A stretch of 64,000 nt of DNA, taken from assembly GCF_003254625.1 (NCBI RefSeq), contig NZ_QJRJ01000073.1, positions 124,001-188,000 on the forward strand. Reading direction: 5' to 3'. Positions 43,173-52,132 of the stretch are shown here, piece by piece; positions within the stretch are counted from its first letter, which is position 1, and every line of letters starts with the position of its first letter. The notes under the pieces are model-generated. The model was not told the DNA's origin. It saw only the letters and a program-made list of their open reading frames with translations, and did not search any database. This stretch comes from Flavobacterium ginsenosidimutans (GTDB lineage: Bacteria > Bacteroidota > Bacteroidia > Flavobacteriales > Flavobacteriaceae). A program made the position numbers and the translations under genes.

Positions 43173-44057
43173 ATGAATTTATTTTACCAGAAAATAGCAA
43201 AGCAGCATCAAGAATTAGCGATTCTTCCTGAGAAAAAATTAATATATGAGTTTATAGATAATCTGTTTGCGATATTGTTTTCAAATACGTCAAAATCATT
43301 TGAATTTGAAGAAACAATCAAATTTAAATTCAATGAGCTCGAAAAACAGTTTGACGAATTGGTTTCGAATTTTTCATCCAAAAAAGATCAAAAACAGCAG
43401 ACAAAAATATTTTTTAACGCCATTCCGCATTTACATCATACAGCCTTAAGTGACGCACAGACCATTTTTGCCAAAGATCCTGCTGCAAAATCAATAGAAG
43501 AAGTATTGTATTCTTATCCAGGATTTTTTGCTATTTCGATGTACCGATTTTCAAATCAGTTATGGAAACAAAACCTAAGAATATTAGCAAGAACACTTTC
43601 AGAATATGCTCATATCAAAACAAGCATAGATATTCATCCTGGAGCTCAAATAGGAAATGACTTTGCAATTGACCACGGAACAGGAGTTGTAATTGGAGAA
43701 ACCACAATTATTGGCAATAATGTACAAATTTATCATGGTGTTACCCTCGGTGCATTAACTGTGAAAAAAGAAGACGCATTTACCAAAAGGCATCCTTCAA
43801 TTGAAGACAACGTAATAATTTATGCCAATAGCACCATTCTTGGCGGTCAAACAATAGTTGGAAAAGATTCCATAATTGGCGGAAATGTCTGCCTGACATA
43901 CAGTATTCCTCCTAATTCTGTTGTTTACAATAAAAACGAAATTAAAATTAAAACTTTATCAAAAAAACTAAAAGAAATACCTAAAAACACAGCAATTCTA
44001 ACTCTTAATTATGGAACGACAGAAAGATATTTATCTATAAACGAGTCATTTGATTAA
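43173..44057 (+). CDS. cysE: Serine O-acetyltransferase
   Basis: The 294-residue enzyme makes O-acetylserine, the acceptor for sulfide in cysteine synthesis. The N-terminal helical region (1-150) is followed by left-handed hexapeptide repeats from about 155 (IDIHPGAQIGNDFAIDHGTG, VVIGETTIIGNNVQIYHGVT). The final segment is a C-terminal extension. Its neighbours are an encapsulin shell and its cysteine desulfurase cargo, a combination known from family 2A encapsulin loci. It is expressed behind the Cys-rich leader. Confidence 0.93.
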   Translation: MNLFYQKIAKQHQELAILPEKKLIYEFIDNLFAILFSNTSKSFEFEETIKFKFNELEKQFDELVSNFSSKKDQKQQTKIFFNAIPHLHHTALSDAQTIFAKDPAAKSIEEVLYSYPGFFAISMYRFSNQLWKQNLRILARTLSEYAHIKTSIDIHPGAQIGNDFAIDHGTGVVIGETTIIGNNVQIYHGVTLGALTVKKEDAFTKRHPSIEDNVIIYANSTILGGQTIVGKDSIIGGNVCLTYSIPPNSVVYNKNEIKIKTLSKKLKEIPKNTAILTLNYGTTERYLSINESFD

Positions 44058-44121
44058 AATTTATGAATAACTTTAAGGTATCAAAAAAGTAAATTATTAA
44101 ATCAATTTAAAAACCAAAAAA

Positions 44122-45042
44122 ATGGCAGAAACAAAACCACAACAGACCGCATTAGGCGATGTTGCCGCAAGACAGCTCGCAATAGCAACTCGTACCGTTC
44201 CACAAATTGGAACTGTAACCCCAAGATGGTTAACGCATCTATTACATTGGACACCAGTAGAATCGGGTGTATTTCGTTTAAATAAAGTAAAAAACGCCAA
44301 CCATATCGAAGTAGATTGTTCTGCTCGTGACGAAAGAGTTTTACCTAACACTTTTGTCGATTATATTGATAATCCAAGAGAATATAATCTTGCTGCCGTG
44401 CAAACTATTGTTGACGTTCATACTCGTGTTTCTGACTTATATAGCAAACCTTACAATCAAATTTCGGAACAGCTGCGACTGGCTATTGAAACTATTAAAG
44501 AACGCCAAGAAAGCGAATTAATTAACAACAAAGATTATGGTTTATTAAGCAATGTTGTGCCATCGCAAATTATAAAAACAAGAACTGGCGCTCCAACTCC
44601 AGACGATTTAGATGAGTTATTGACTAAAGTTTGGAAAGAACCTGGATTCTTTTTACTGCATCCTTTAGCAATTGCTGCTTTTGGACGCGAATGTACACGT
44701 CGTGGCGTTCCTCCTCCTACAACCTCTTTATTCGGATCTCAGTTTTTAACTTGGAGAGGAATTCCGCTTATTCCATCAGATAAACTACCAATTAAAAACG
44801 GAAAATCAAAAATCATCTTATTACGCACAGGCGAAAGCCGCCAAGGTGTAATTGGATTGATTCAGCCAGGATTACAAGGCGAACAATCACCAGGATTATC
44901 TGTTCGTTTTATGGGAATTAACGAAAAAGCAATTGCCTCTTATTTAGTTTCACTTTATTGCTCATTGGCTATTTTAGTTGATGATGCAATAGCAGTTTTA
45001 GAAGACGTAGAAATAGGAAAGTATCATGAGTATAAATACTAA
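44122..45042 (+). CDS. Family 2A encapsulin shell protein (SrpI-like)
   Basis: The 306-residue protein carries features I associate with family 2A encapsulin shells: the length, the N-terminal extension ALGDVAARQLAIATRTVPQ, and RVLPNTFVDYIDNPREYNLA. These HK97-fold proteins assemble into a protein shell that encloses cysteine desulfurase and can store elemental sulfur. The gene overlaps the desulfurase gene by 17 nt, implying coupled translation, and follows cysE by 64 nt. The assignment is strongly supported by the neighbouring cargo gene. Confidence 0.88.
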   Translation: MAETKPQQTALGDVAARQLAIATRTVPQIGTVTPRWLTHLLHWTPVESGVFRLNKVKNANHIEVDCSARDERVLPNTFVDYIDNPREYNLAAVQTIVDVHTRVSDLYSKPYNQISEQLRLAIETIKERQESELINNKDYGLLSNVVPSQIIKTRTGAPTPDDLDELLTKVWKEPGFFLLHPLAIAAFGRECTRRGVPPPTTSLFGSQFLTWRGIPLIPSDKLPIKNGKSKIILLRTGESRQGVIGLIQPGLQGEQSPGLSVRFMGINEKAIASYLVSLYCSLAILVDDAIAVLEDVEIGKYHEYKY

Positions 45043-46966
45043 CATAAACGGTTTACCAAACATAGAAGATTTGCAAAATTTAGCAAACGAACTGTTTAGT
45101 GCCTTGCCCAATGAATTTCCAAAAGAAATTTCGTTGAGTCCAGACAAAAGCGAACATCCTCGTGCGACTAAAATTGCAGAAACGCTGTTGAATGCCGGAA
45201 ATGCAGAACCTTTATCTTCATTTTCTGAGCAAAGTCCGTTACAGGTATTATCCGTTCCGCAATCTTCATTTAGTGGTTTCGGAGCATCTCCAAGTGCTGC
45301 TAATTATGGAAATACAGCTTCATCTTCAGCTTTGTATCCAAATGCTGGCGCAGGATTTTCTCCGCAAAATGAAAAGTTTTCATACGAAGTTCCAAAAGAA
45401 GAGACACTCAACATCGATGATCCGCATACAGGTTTTCATGATATTAATTTAAAAAACAATAGTGTACCACAGCTTAATGAAGAGACTTTCTTTTCACAAT
45501 TCTTTTTAAATAATAATTATCTCCCTTTTCAAGGCGGAAATTCTTCTTTTGAAGCAGAACTTAAAGCCGCATTAGAAAGTGTTGATACTCATTTTAAAAA
45601 ACGAATTGATTTTCCGTCAAGCGGAAGTGATCTTCAAAACTCTTATTATTTTTTAGAACAGAATCCGTTTGCTTTAGATCAAAAAAATAGCAGTCCAATT
45701 GTTGGAAACTCTTTTAATCCTAAAGGAATTTACGGCACTTCAGGACCACATTTTAATGCAGATTTAGTGAAAAAAGATTTTCCGATTTTAAGAGAAACTG
45801 TAAACGGAAAACCTTTAGTTTGGTTTGATAATGCCGCAACGACTCAAAAACCGCAATCGGTTATTGATAGAATTGCGTATTTCTACGAACATGAAAATTC
45901 GAACATTCACCGTGCCGCACATGAATTGGCTGCAAGAGCATCTGATGCTTATGAAGCTGCGCGTGAAAAAGTAAAAGCATTTTTGAATGCCAAATCGGTA
46001 AACGAAATTGTTTTTGTGCGCGGAGCCACTGAAGGAATCAATCTCGTTGCACAAAGCTGGGGAGAAAATAATTTAGTTGCTGGCGATGAAATCATTGTGA
46101 GTAATCTGGAACATCATGCGAATATTGTTCCTTGGAAACGTCTGGCAGATCGAAAAGGTTTAAAACTTCGCGTTATTCCAGTTGATGATGACGGTCAAAT
46201 TTTGTTAGATGAATATGTAAAACTGCTAAATCCAAAAACACGTTTGGTTGCTTTTACACAAGTTTCGAATGCTCTTGGAACAATTACGCCTGCTAAAAAA
46301 ATAGTAGAACTGGCACACTCAGCTGGAGCTAAAGTTTTGATAGATGGCGCACAATCTGTTTCACACATGAAAGTAGATGTTCAGCATTTAAATCCAGACT
46401 GGCTTGTTTTTTCTGGGCATAAACTTTTTGGACCAACAGGAATTGGTGCTTTATACGGTAAAGAAGAATTACTGAATGAAATGGAGCCTTATCAATCTGG
46501 CGGAAACATGATTCAGGATGTGACTTTTGAGGAAATAAAATACCACAAAGCTCCGAATCGTTTTGAAGCTGGAACAGGAAACATTGCAGACGCTATCGGA
46601 CTTGGAGCAGCAATTGATTATGTAACCAAACTAGGAATCGAAGCTATTGGACAATATGAGCATTATTTATTAGAATATGCTACAAGTCTTTTAAAGGAAA
46701 TCCCTGGCGTTCGTTTGATTGGGACTGCCAAAGATAAAGCCAGCGTTTTATCATTTACACTGCAAGGCTATACTAACGATCAAGTTGGGCAAGCATTGAA
46801 CAAAGAAGGTGTTGCAGTGCGAACAGGACATCATTGCGCACAACCCATTTTGCGAAGAATGGGAGTTGAAACAACAGTTCGTCCCTCTTTAGCTTTTTAC
46901 AACACTACGCAAGATGTTGATACTTTTATCAAAACATTGTGGGAATTGAAAAAAGTTAGATTCTAA
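45026..46966 (+). CDS. Cysteine desulfurase with N-terminal encapsulin-targeting region
   Basis: The 646 residues divide in two. Residues 1 to about 240 are Ser/Asn/Pro/Phe-rich and probably disordered, apart from a short helix (LPNIEDLQNLANELFSALP). Residues about 241-646 form a SufS-type cysteine desulfurase with WFDNAATTQKPQ, the PLP lysine Lys466 (SGHKLFGPTG) and the catalytic Cys604 (RTGHHCAQP). SufS enzymes have about 400-410 residues, so the extension is extra; in family 2A systems such an extension directs the enzyme into the shell. It releases sulfur from cysteine inside the compartment. Confidence 0.92.
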   Translation: MSINTNINGLPNIEDLQNLANELFSALPNEFPKEISLSPDKSEHPRATKIAETLLNAGNAEPLSSFSEQSPLQVLSVPQSSFSGFGASPSAANYGNTASSSALYPNAGAGFSPQNEKFSYEVPKEETLNIDDPHTGFHDINLKNNSVPQLNEETFFSQFFLNNNYLPFQGGNSSFEAELKAALESVDTHFKKRIDFPSSGSDLQNSYYFLEQNPFALDQKNSSPIVGNSFNPKGIYGTSGPHFNADLVKKDFPILRETVNGKPLVWFDNAATTQKPQSVIDRIAYFYEHENSNIHRAAHELAARASDAYEAAREKVKAFLNAKSVNEIVFVRGATEGINLVAQSWGENNLVAGDEIIVSNLEHHANIVPWKRLADRKGLKLRVIPVDDDGQILLDEYVKLLNPKTRLVAFTQVSNALGTITPAKKIVELAHSAGAKVLIDGAQSVSHMKVDVQHLNPDWLVFSGHKLFGPTGIGALYGKEELLNEMEPYQSGGNMIQDVTFEEIKYHKAPNRFEAGTGNIADAIGLGAAIDYVTKLGIEAIGQYEHYLLEYATSLLKEIPGVRLIGTAKDKASVLSFTLQGYTNDQVGQALNKEGVAVRTGHHCAQPILRRMGVETTVRPSLAFYNTTQDVDTFIKTLWELKKVRF

Positions 46967-46973
46967 AATAAAA

Positions 46974-47003
46974 TGAGTCAATGCTTAGAAAAACATTGAC
47001 TCA
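46974..47003 (+). terminator. Hairpin after the encapsulin cargo gene
   Basis: TGAGTCAATG (46974-46983) and CATTGACTCA (46994-47003) give a 10-bp stem with a 10-nt loop, starting 8 nt past the stop codon. Confidence 0.65.
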
Positions 47004-47047
47004 AAGAAATAGTTACTTTTTTTGATATTTTAAGTAATTATAACCAG

Positions 47048-47077
47048 AAGGCGGTTGTTTATGCAATCGCCTTTTTA
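47048..47077 (+). terminator. Terminator between the encapsulin operon and rocD
   Basis: AAGGCG at 47048 pairs with CGCCTT ending near 47073, with internal TTG/CAA pairing, followed by T residues. It lies between convergent genes and could serve both. Confidence 0.65.
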
Positions 47078-47102
47078 TATGATTAAAGTTACGGAGAAAT
47101 AA

Positions 47103-48356
47103 TTAATTTTTAAACTCATTCAAAGATTTCTCGATAATCTCAAGACATTCTTGAATTTGCTCTTCAGTCATTACCAAAGGCGGTGCCAATCTGATTTTAT
47201 TTCCGTGAGTTGGTTTTGCCAATAATCCGTTGTCTCTAAATTTCAGGCAAATTTCCCAAGCTAAATCAGAATCTTCATCTGTATTGATTACAATTGCGTT
47301 CAATAAACCTTTTCCGCGAACTAAAGTGATTAGATCATTTTTAGCCGCAATATCGTTTAATCCTTTTCTTAAAATTACTCCAAGACGTTCTGCGTTTTCA
47401 GCCAATTTTTCGTCTTTAATAACATCAAGAGCTGCAATCGCAACAGCTGCCGCAACAGGATTTCCTCCAAAAGTAGATCCGTGTTGTCCAGGTTTAATTA
47501 CGTTCATGATTTCATCATTACATAAAACCGCAGAAACTGGATAAACACCGCCAGAAATTGCTTTTCCTAAAATCAGAACATCTGGCTGTACATTTTCGTG
47601 ATGAACGGCTAATAATTTCCCTGTACGGGCAATTCCTGTTTGAACCTCATCTGCAATAAAAAGTACATTGTGCTTTTCGCAAAGCGCTTTCGCTTTCGCT
47701 AAATAACCTTCAGAAGGAACATATACTCCCGCTTCGCCTTGAATTGGTTCAACCAAAAATCCAGCGATATTTTTTGATGAATTTAAAGCATTTTCTAAAG
47801 CCTCTAAATTGTCGTATTCAATTTTAATGAAACCATCTGTAAAAGGTCCAAAGTTTTTTCGTGCCGTTTCATCATTTGAAAATGAAATGATTGTAGTAGT
47901 TCTTCCGTGAAAATTATTTTCGCAAACAATAATCTGCGCCTGATTTTCTGGAATTCCTTTTACTTCATAAGCCCATTTTCTAGAAATTTTCAAAGCTGTT
48001 TCTACCGCTTCAGCACCAGTATTCATTGGAAGAACTTTATCAAAACCAAAATATTTGGTTACGTATTCTTCGTAGTTTCCTAATTTATCATTGTAAAAAG
48101 CGCGAGAAGTCAAAGTCAGTTTTTGAGCCTGTTCTACCATTGCATTTACAATTTTCGGGTGACAGTGCCCTTGATTTACTGCAGAATAAGCAGATAAAAA
48201 ATCGTAATATTTCTTTCCATCAACATCCCAAACATATACTCCTTCTCCTCGTTCTAAAACAACTGGAAGCGGATGATAATTATGAGCTCCATATTTATTC
48301 TCTTTTTCAATCAAAACTTCTGATTTTGACGAAAGTGTTTTTTCTGTACTTATCAT
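47103..48356 (-). CDS. rocD: Ornithine aminotransferase
   Basis: The 417-residue class III PLP aminotransferase converts ornithine and 2-oxoglutarate to glutamate semialdehyde and glutamate. [22 protein letters not shown] at the start, [34 protein letters not shown] and [17 protein letters not shown] (with the PLP Lys) are characteristic of RocD. It diverges from an Lrp-type regulator gene, which probably controls it through the operator at 48416-48455. Confidence 0.93.
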   Translation of the reverse strand: MISTEKTLSSKSEVLIEKENKYGAHNYHPLPVVLERGEGVYVWDVDGKKYYDFLSAYSAVNQGHCHPKIVNAMVEQAQKLTLTSRAFYNDKLGNYEEYVTKYFGFDKVLPMNTGAEAVETALKISRKWAYEVKGIPENQAQIIVCENNFHGRTTTIISFSNDETARKNFGPFTDGFIKIEYDNLEALENALNSSKNIAGFLVEPIQGEAGVYVPSEGYLAKAKALCEKHNVLFIADEVQTGIARTGKLLAVHHENVQPDVLILGKAISGGVYPVSAVLCNDEIMNVIKPGQHGSTFGGNPVAAAVAIAALDVIKDEKLAENAERLGVILRKGLNDIAAKNDLITLVRGKGLLNAIVINTDEDSDLAWEICLKFRDNGLLAKPTHGNKIRLAPPLVMTEEQIQECLEIIEKSLNEFKN

Positions 48357-48415
48357 AATATGCTTTTTATTTCCACAAAAATATTAAAATTAAACAAATA
48401 ACAATTCAAAAAATA

Positions 48416-48455
48416 AAGTTTTGACTTAAAAATAACAAAATCAAAGTCAAAACTT
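48416..48455. promoter_or_regulatory. 12-bp inverted repeat in the rocD-lrp intergenic region
   Basis: AAGTTTTGACTT (48416-48427) and AAGTCAAAACTT (48444-48455) are exact complements separated by 16 nt. The site lies between the divergent rocD and Lrp-type genes, where an autoregulatory Lrp/AsnC operator is expected. Confidence 0.6.
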
Positions 48456-48580
48456 AAATTTTAAATCCATAAAAAAGGCATTTTTATTTTTTTGAGAATT
48501 TTAAATTCATGTCTGTTTTTTAAAAAAAAGAATTACTTTTATAAATCGCAAAAAACTCAATTTTAAACGATTTTTACTGA

Positions 48581-49033
48581 ATGGAATTATTAGACGAATT
48601 TGATATTAGCATCCTTAAAGAATTAGAAAAAGACGGAAGAATGGCTTTTTCTGCAATCGCTGCTAATCTGAAAATATCAAATACGATGGTGCATCAGCGT
48701 ATTAACAGAATGATTGAACAAGGTGTAATTGGTGGGATAAAACCTATTATTCAAGAAAAGAATATTGGTTACGATTGGGCTTCTTTTACTGGAATTACAT
48801 TAAACAAAGATTCTGATTCTGACCGTATTATTGAAGCGCTTAAAGAAATTCCTGAAATCACAGAATGTTATTATGTAACAGGTTCTTTTACGCTTTACAT
48901 CAAAATAATAGCTAAAAATCACGAACATATGCGCCGTATTCTTTATGAAAAAATTGATGGAATACCTGGAATTGCAAAAACCGATTCGATTGTAGAATTA
49001 GGCTGTGCTTTTAAAAGAAATATATCATTATAA
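48581..49033 (+). CDS. Lrp/AsnC family transcriptional regulator
   Basis: The 150-residue regulator has an N-terminal winged helix (LDEFDISILKELEKDGRMAF, NLKISNTMVHQRINRMIEQG) and a C-terminal RAM/AsnC ligand domain (EITECYYVTGSFTLYIKI). It diverges from rocD and probably senses an amino acid such as ornithine or arginine-derived products. A clear terminator follows. Confidence 0.92.
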   Translation: MELLDEFDISILKELEKDGRMAFSAIAANLKISNTMVHQRINRMIEQGVIGGIKPIIQEKNIGYDWASFTGITLNKDSDSDRIIEALKEIPEITECYYVTGSFTLYIKIIAKNHEHMRRILYEKIDGIPGIAKTDSIVELGCAFKRNISL

Positions 49034-49065
49034 AGAATATATTTTGGTTTTAAAATATTCGTTAC

Positions 49066-49099
49066 AAACCTCACAAGAAATTACTTGTGAGGTTTTTTT
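49066..49099 (+). terminator. Terminator after the Lrp-type gene
   Basis: AAACCTCACAAG (49066-49077) pairs with CTTGTGAGGTTT beginning at 49084, followed by T residues. Confidence 0.85.
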
Positions 49100-49140
49100 G
49101 TAACATAATATTTCTGATATTTGTTAAAAATTGTAGAATT

Positions 49141-49914
49141 ATGAAAAATACGGTCCTAATTTTATTCAGTGCAATCTTATTTTCTAACCTTATGAGCGCG
49201 CAATTAAAACCTGTAAAATACACTGAAGGAAGCCAGCAACTTAATGGCTTATTTATAAAATCTGCTAAAAAAAGCAGTAACAATCCTGGAATCTTACTTT
49301 TACCTGCGTGGCTAGGAATTGACAATGCATCAAAAGGAATTGCAGAAGAATTATCTAAACTTGGTTATCACGTTTTTATCGCTGATATCTACGGCGAAGG
49401 AAATTATCCAAAAAATACTGGCGAAGCAGGGAAACAAGCTGGTTTTTATAAAACAAATTATGAAGCTTACCAAAAACGCATCGACGCTGCTTTGAAAGAA
49501 TTAGTAAAAGCTGGAGCTAATGCAGATAACATTGTCGCTATTGGATATTGTTTTGGAGGAACTGGAGTTTTGGAAGCTGCCCGCGGACATTTGAATGTAA
49601 AGGGAATCGCTTCATTTCATGGTGGTTTAGGAAAAGATGCCAGCAGAAAAACAGAAACAATCAATACAAAAGTTTTAATCTGTCATGGTGCTGATGATCC
49701 ATTTGTGCCAAAAGATGAAATCGCATCATTTCAACAAGAAATGCGTGATTCTAAAGCAGATTGGCAAATGATTTATTATGCAAATTCTGTTCACTCTTTT
49801 ACAAATCCTGAAGCAGGAAACGATAATTCTAAAGGTGCCGCATATAATGCTGTTGCTGCAAAAAGATCTTTTGACCATTTACAACTTTTCTTAAATGAAG
49901 TCCTGAAGAAATAA
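49141..49914 (+). CDS. Dienelactone hydrolase family protein, exported
   Basis: From ATG 49141 the protein has 257 residues with a signal peptide (LILFSAILFSNLMSA). An upstream GTG frame at 49087 lies in the terminator and is rejected. GYCFGGTG carries the Cys nucleophile, GADDPFV the Asp and SVHSFTNPEA the His of a dienelactone-hydrolase triad. It probably hydrolyses an ester or lactone in the periplasm; the substrate is unknown. Confidence 0.85.
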   Translation: MKNTVLILFSAILFSNLMSAQLKPVKYTEGSQQLNGLFIKSAKKSSNNPGILLLPAWLGIDNASKGIAEELSKLGYHVFIADIYGEGNYPKNTGEAGKQAGFYKTNYEAYQKRIDAALKELVKAGANADNIVAIGYCFGGTGVLEAARGHLNVKGIASFHGGLGKDASRKTETINTKVLICHGADDPFVPKDEIASFQQEMRDSKADWQMIYYANSVHSFTNPEAGNDNSKGAAYNAVAAKRSFDHLQLFLNEVLKK

Positions 49915-49962
49915 TACCACATAACTCAACCCTACCAAAAACAAATTAATCAAACCAGCTCA

Positions 49963-50931
49963 ATGTCACATAATAAAATTCGAGAGGATAAAACTTGTTT
50001 AAACTGCAGACATGTTGTAGAACAAAAATTCTGTCCAAATTGCGGACAGGAAAACAGCGACAGCCGAAAGACTTTTCATCATTTATTTATTCATTTCTTT
50101 GAAGATTTGACGCATTATGAAAATGCTTTTTGGAAAACAATAAAAAATCTGCTGTTCAAGCCTTCAACTCTTACTAAAGAATACCTTTCTGGAAAACGTT
50201 TGTCTTATCTAGCGCCAGTTCGACTTTACATTTTCATCAGTTTTATTACATTTTTATTGATTTCAATGTTCCCAAATAATGTAAACGAACAAATTGATAA
50301 AAGTGAAGAAGCACTGAACAAAGAAATTGCTAAAGCTACAGATAGTATAAGTAAAAAGGAAGACAAAAGGTACTTTCATTTTAAAACGATAAAAGAACTT
50401 GATTCGATTCAAAAATATGGAAAAGAAAGTGAGAAGTTGAATGCTTCTTCTTATTGGATTTCTGAAAAAGCAATACACGTAACAGAAAAATACACCAAAA
50501 AAGAGATTTACGAAAAATTCGTAGAATCGTTTTTTCACAATCTGCCTAAAATTCTCTTTATAATCATGCCGTTTTTTGCTTTTTTCTTATGGATTTTTCA
50601 TAACAAAAAAAGATGGTATTATTTTGATCACGGAATTTTCACACTCCACTATTTCTCTTTCCTTTTACTGATTTTCCTCATCATGTTTATCATTGAAAGA
50701 GTTATAGGTCTTTTTGGCGAAGATAGTCCGCTGTCTTTTATATCATCAATTACAACATTTGCAGGAACCATTTGGATGTGCTATTATTTTTATCCAGCAC
50801 ACCATCGTTTTTATGGCGAGTCAAGAATAGTTTCTTTTGCGAAAAGCTTCTTATTATTTATAATAAACTCTCTTTTTATTCTATTTTTACTGACCTTTTA
50901 CGTTCTTTACACATTTATTAATTTACACTAA
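49963..50931 (+). CDS. DUF3667-type zinc-ribbon membrane protein
   Basis: The 322-residue protein starts with a zinc ribbon (TCLNCRHVV..FCPNCGQEN), followed by the conserved segment FWKTIKNLLFKPSTLTKEYLSGKR. About five membrane helices follow (near 87-105, 193-210, 222-245, 260-278 and 295-318). This matches the DUF3667 family common in Bacteroidota, whose function is unknown. A Lys/Glu-rich loop of about 80 residues separates the first and second helices. Confidence 0.8.
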   Translation: MSHNKIREDKTCLNCRHVVEQKFCPNCGQENSDSRKTFHHLFIHFFEDLTHYENAFWKTIKNLLFKPSTLTKEYLSGKRLSYLAPVRLYIFISFITFLLISMFPNNVNEQIDKSEEALNKEIAKATDSISKKEDKRYFHFKTIKELDSIQKYGKESEKLNASSYWISEKAIHVTEKYTKKEIYEKFVESFFHNLPKILFIIMPFFAFFLWIFHNKKRWYYFDHGIFTLHYFSFLLLIFLIMFIIERVIGLFGEDSPLSFISSITTFAGTIWMCYYFYPAHHRFYGESRIVSFAKSFLLFIINSLFILFLLTFYVLYTFINLH

Positions 50932-50939
50932 CTATAGGA

Positions 50940-51956
50940 ATGAAAAAATTACTCCTTTTATTATTAGTTGTCTCTGCGTATTCTTGTAAAACTGCGCAGT
51001 CAACTGCATCCAAAGACAATTCTGATCCGTCAAAATATGTTAAAGCTATCAGCGAAAAAGATCTTAAGAAGATGCTTTACACTGTTGCTTCTGACGAAAT
51101 GGAAGGCCGCGAAACTGGTTCAGCAGGACAGAAAAAAGCAGGTCTTTACATGATCGAACAATACAAAAAAAGCGGAATTTCTTTTCCAAAAGGAGCTTCA
51201 GACTTCTACCAGCCAGTTCCTGCTGCATTTATGAATTCAAGACGTAATCAAAACCTTCCAGATTCTGAAAATATCTGGGCTTATATTGAAGGTTCAGAAA
51301 AACCAAATGAAGTTTTGGTAATTTCTGCACATTACGATCACGTTGGAATTAAAGATGGTGAAGTTTACAATGGTGCTGATGATGATGGTTCTGGAACTGT
51401 AGCGGTTATTGAAATGGCTAAAGCTTTTGCTAAAGCTAAAAAAGAGGGGCACGGACCAAAACGTTCTATTTTGTTTCTTCATGTAACTGGTGAAGAGCAT
51501 GGCTTACACGGATCGCGTTATTATTCTGAAAATCCATTATTCCCAATCGCGAATACAATTGCCGACATCAACATCGACATGATCGGACGTCGCGATGTTG
51601 AGCATTCAAACACAAACAACTACGTTTATGTAATTGGTGCTGACAGATTATCTTCTGATTTACACAATGCGGTTGTAGCCCAAAACGAAAAATACATCAA
51701 AATGGACTTAGATTTTAAATTTAATGATCCAAAAGATCCAAACCATTTCTACGAGCGTTCTGACCACTATAATTTCGCTAAAAACGGTATCCCAGCTGTT
51801 TTCTTCTTCAATGGTGTTCATGAAGATTACCACGGAAAAGGTGACGAACCTCAAAAAATTGAATACGACGCTTTAACCAAAAGAACAAAACTAGCTTTCG
51901 TAGTAGCTTGGGATTTAGCTAATAGAGAAAATAGACCGGTAGTTGATAAAAAATAA
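50940..51956 (+). CDS. M28 family metallopeptidase lipoprotein
   Basis: The 338-residue protein has a lipoprotein signal (LLLLLVVSAYSC). The zinc aminopeptidase motifs are SAHYDHVG, NGADDDGSGT, HVTGEEHGLHGS, NIDMIG and HFYERSDHYNF. It removes N-terminal residues from peptides in the cell envelope. It lies 8 nt downstream of the DUF3667-type gene and may be co-transcribed with it. Confidence 0.92.
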   Translation: MKKLLLLLLVVSAYSCKTAQSTASKDNSDPSKYVKAISEKDLKKMLYTVASDEMEGRETGSAGQKKAGLYMIEQYKKSGISFPKGASDFYQPVPAAFMNSRRNQNLPDSENIWAYIEGSEKPNEVLVISAHYDHVGIKDGEVYNGADDDGSGTVAVIEMAKAFAKAKKEGHGPKRSILFLHVTGEEHGLHGSRYYSENPLFPIANTIADINIDMIGRRDVEHSNTNNYVYVIGADRLSSDLHNAVVAQNEKYIKMDLDFKFNDPKDPNHFYERSDHYNFAKNGIPAVFFFNGVHEDYHGKGDEPQKIEYDALTKRTKLAFVVAWDLANRENRPVVDKK

Positions 51957-51960
51957 TTTT

Positions 51961-52131
51961 TTAAGATACTAAGTCTAAGATGCTAAGATTCTAAGTTTTC
52001 TTTTAGGGAACGATAATAAAAAAAGGATGAGTAAAACTCATCCTTTTTTTGTCATATATTTTTTGATTTACTAATTTACTCAAAGCTAAAAACCTTAGAA
52101 TCTTAGCATCTTAGAACCTTAGCAACTTAAA
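51961..52131. repeat. Facing CTTAG-rich repeats flanking a terminator
   Basis: Copies of CTAAGAT/CTAAGTC at 51961-52000 face complementary CTTAGAATCTTAGCATC copies at 52089-52130. Between convergent genes this gives a long imperfect inverted repeat around the terminator at 52018-52050. Confidence 0.7.
52018..52050. terminator. Bidirectional terminator between the M28 peptidase and rho genes
   Basis: AAAAAAAGGATGAG and CTCATCCTTTTTTT form a 14-bp stem with a 5-nt loop, with A and T runs on either side suited to both strands. Confidence 0.88.
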
Positions 52132-52132
52132 A

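Noticed and set aside
49087..49140. GTG start for the dienelactone hydrolase
   Set aside because: The extra codons lie in the preceding terminator and would precede the signal peptide.
51961..52131. CRISPR-like array
   Set aside because: The repeat units are 7-13 bp with no regular unique spacers, and no cas gene is present.
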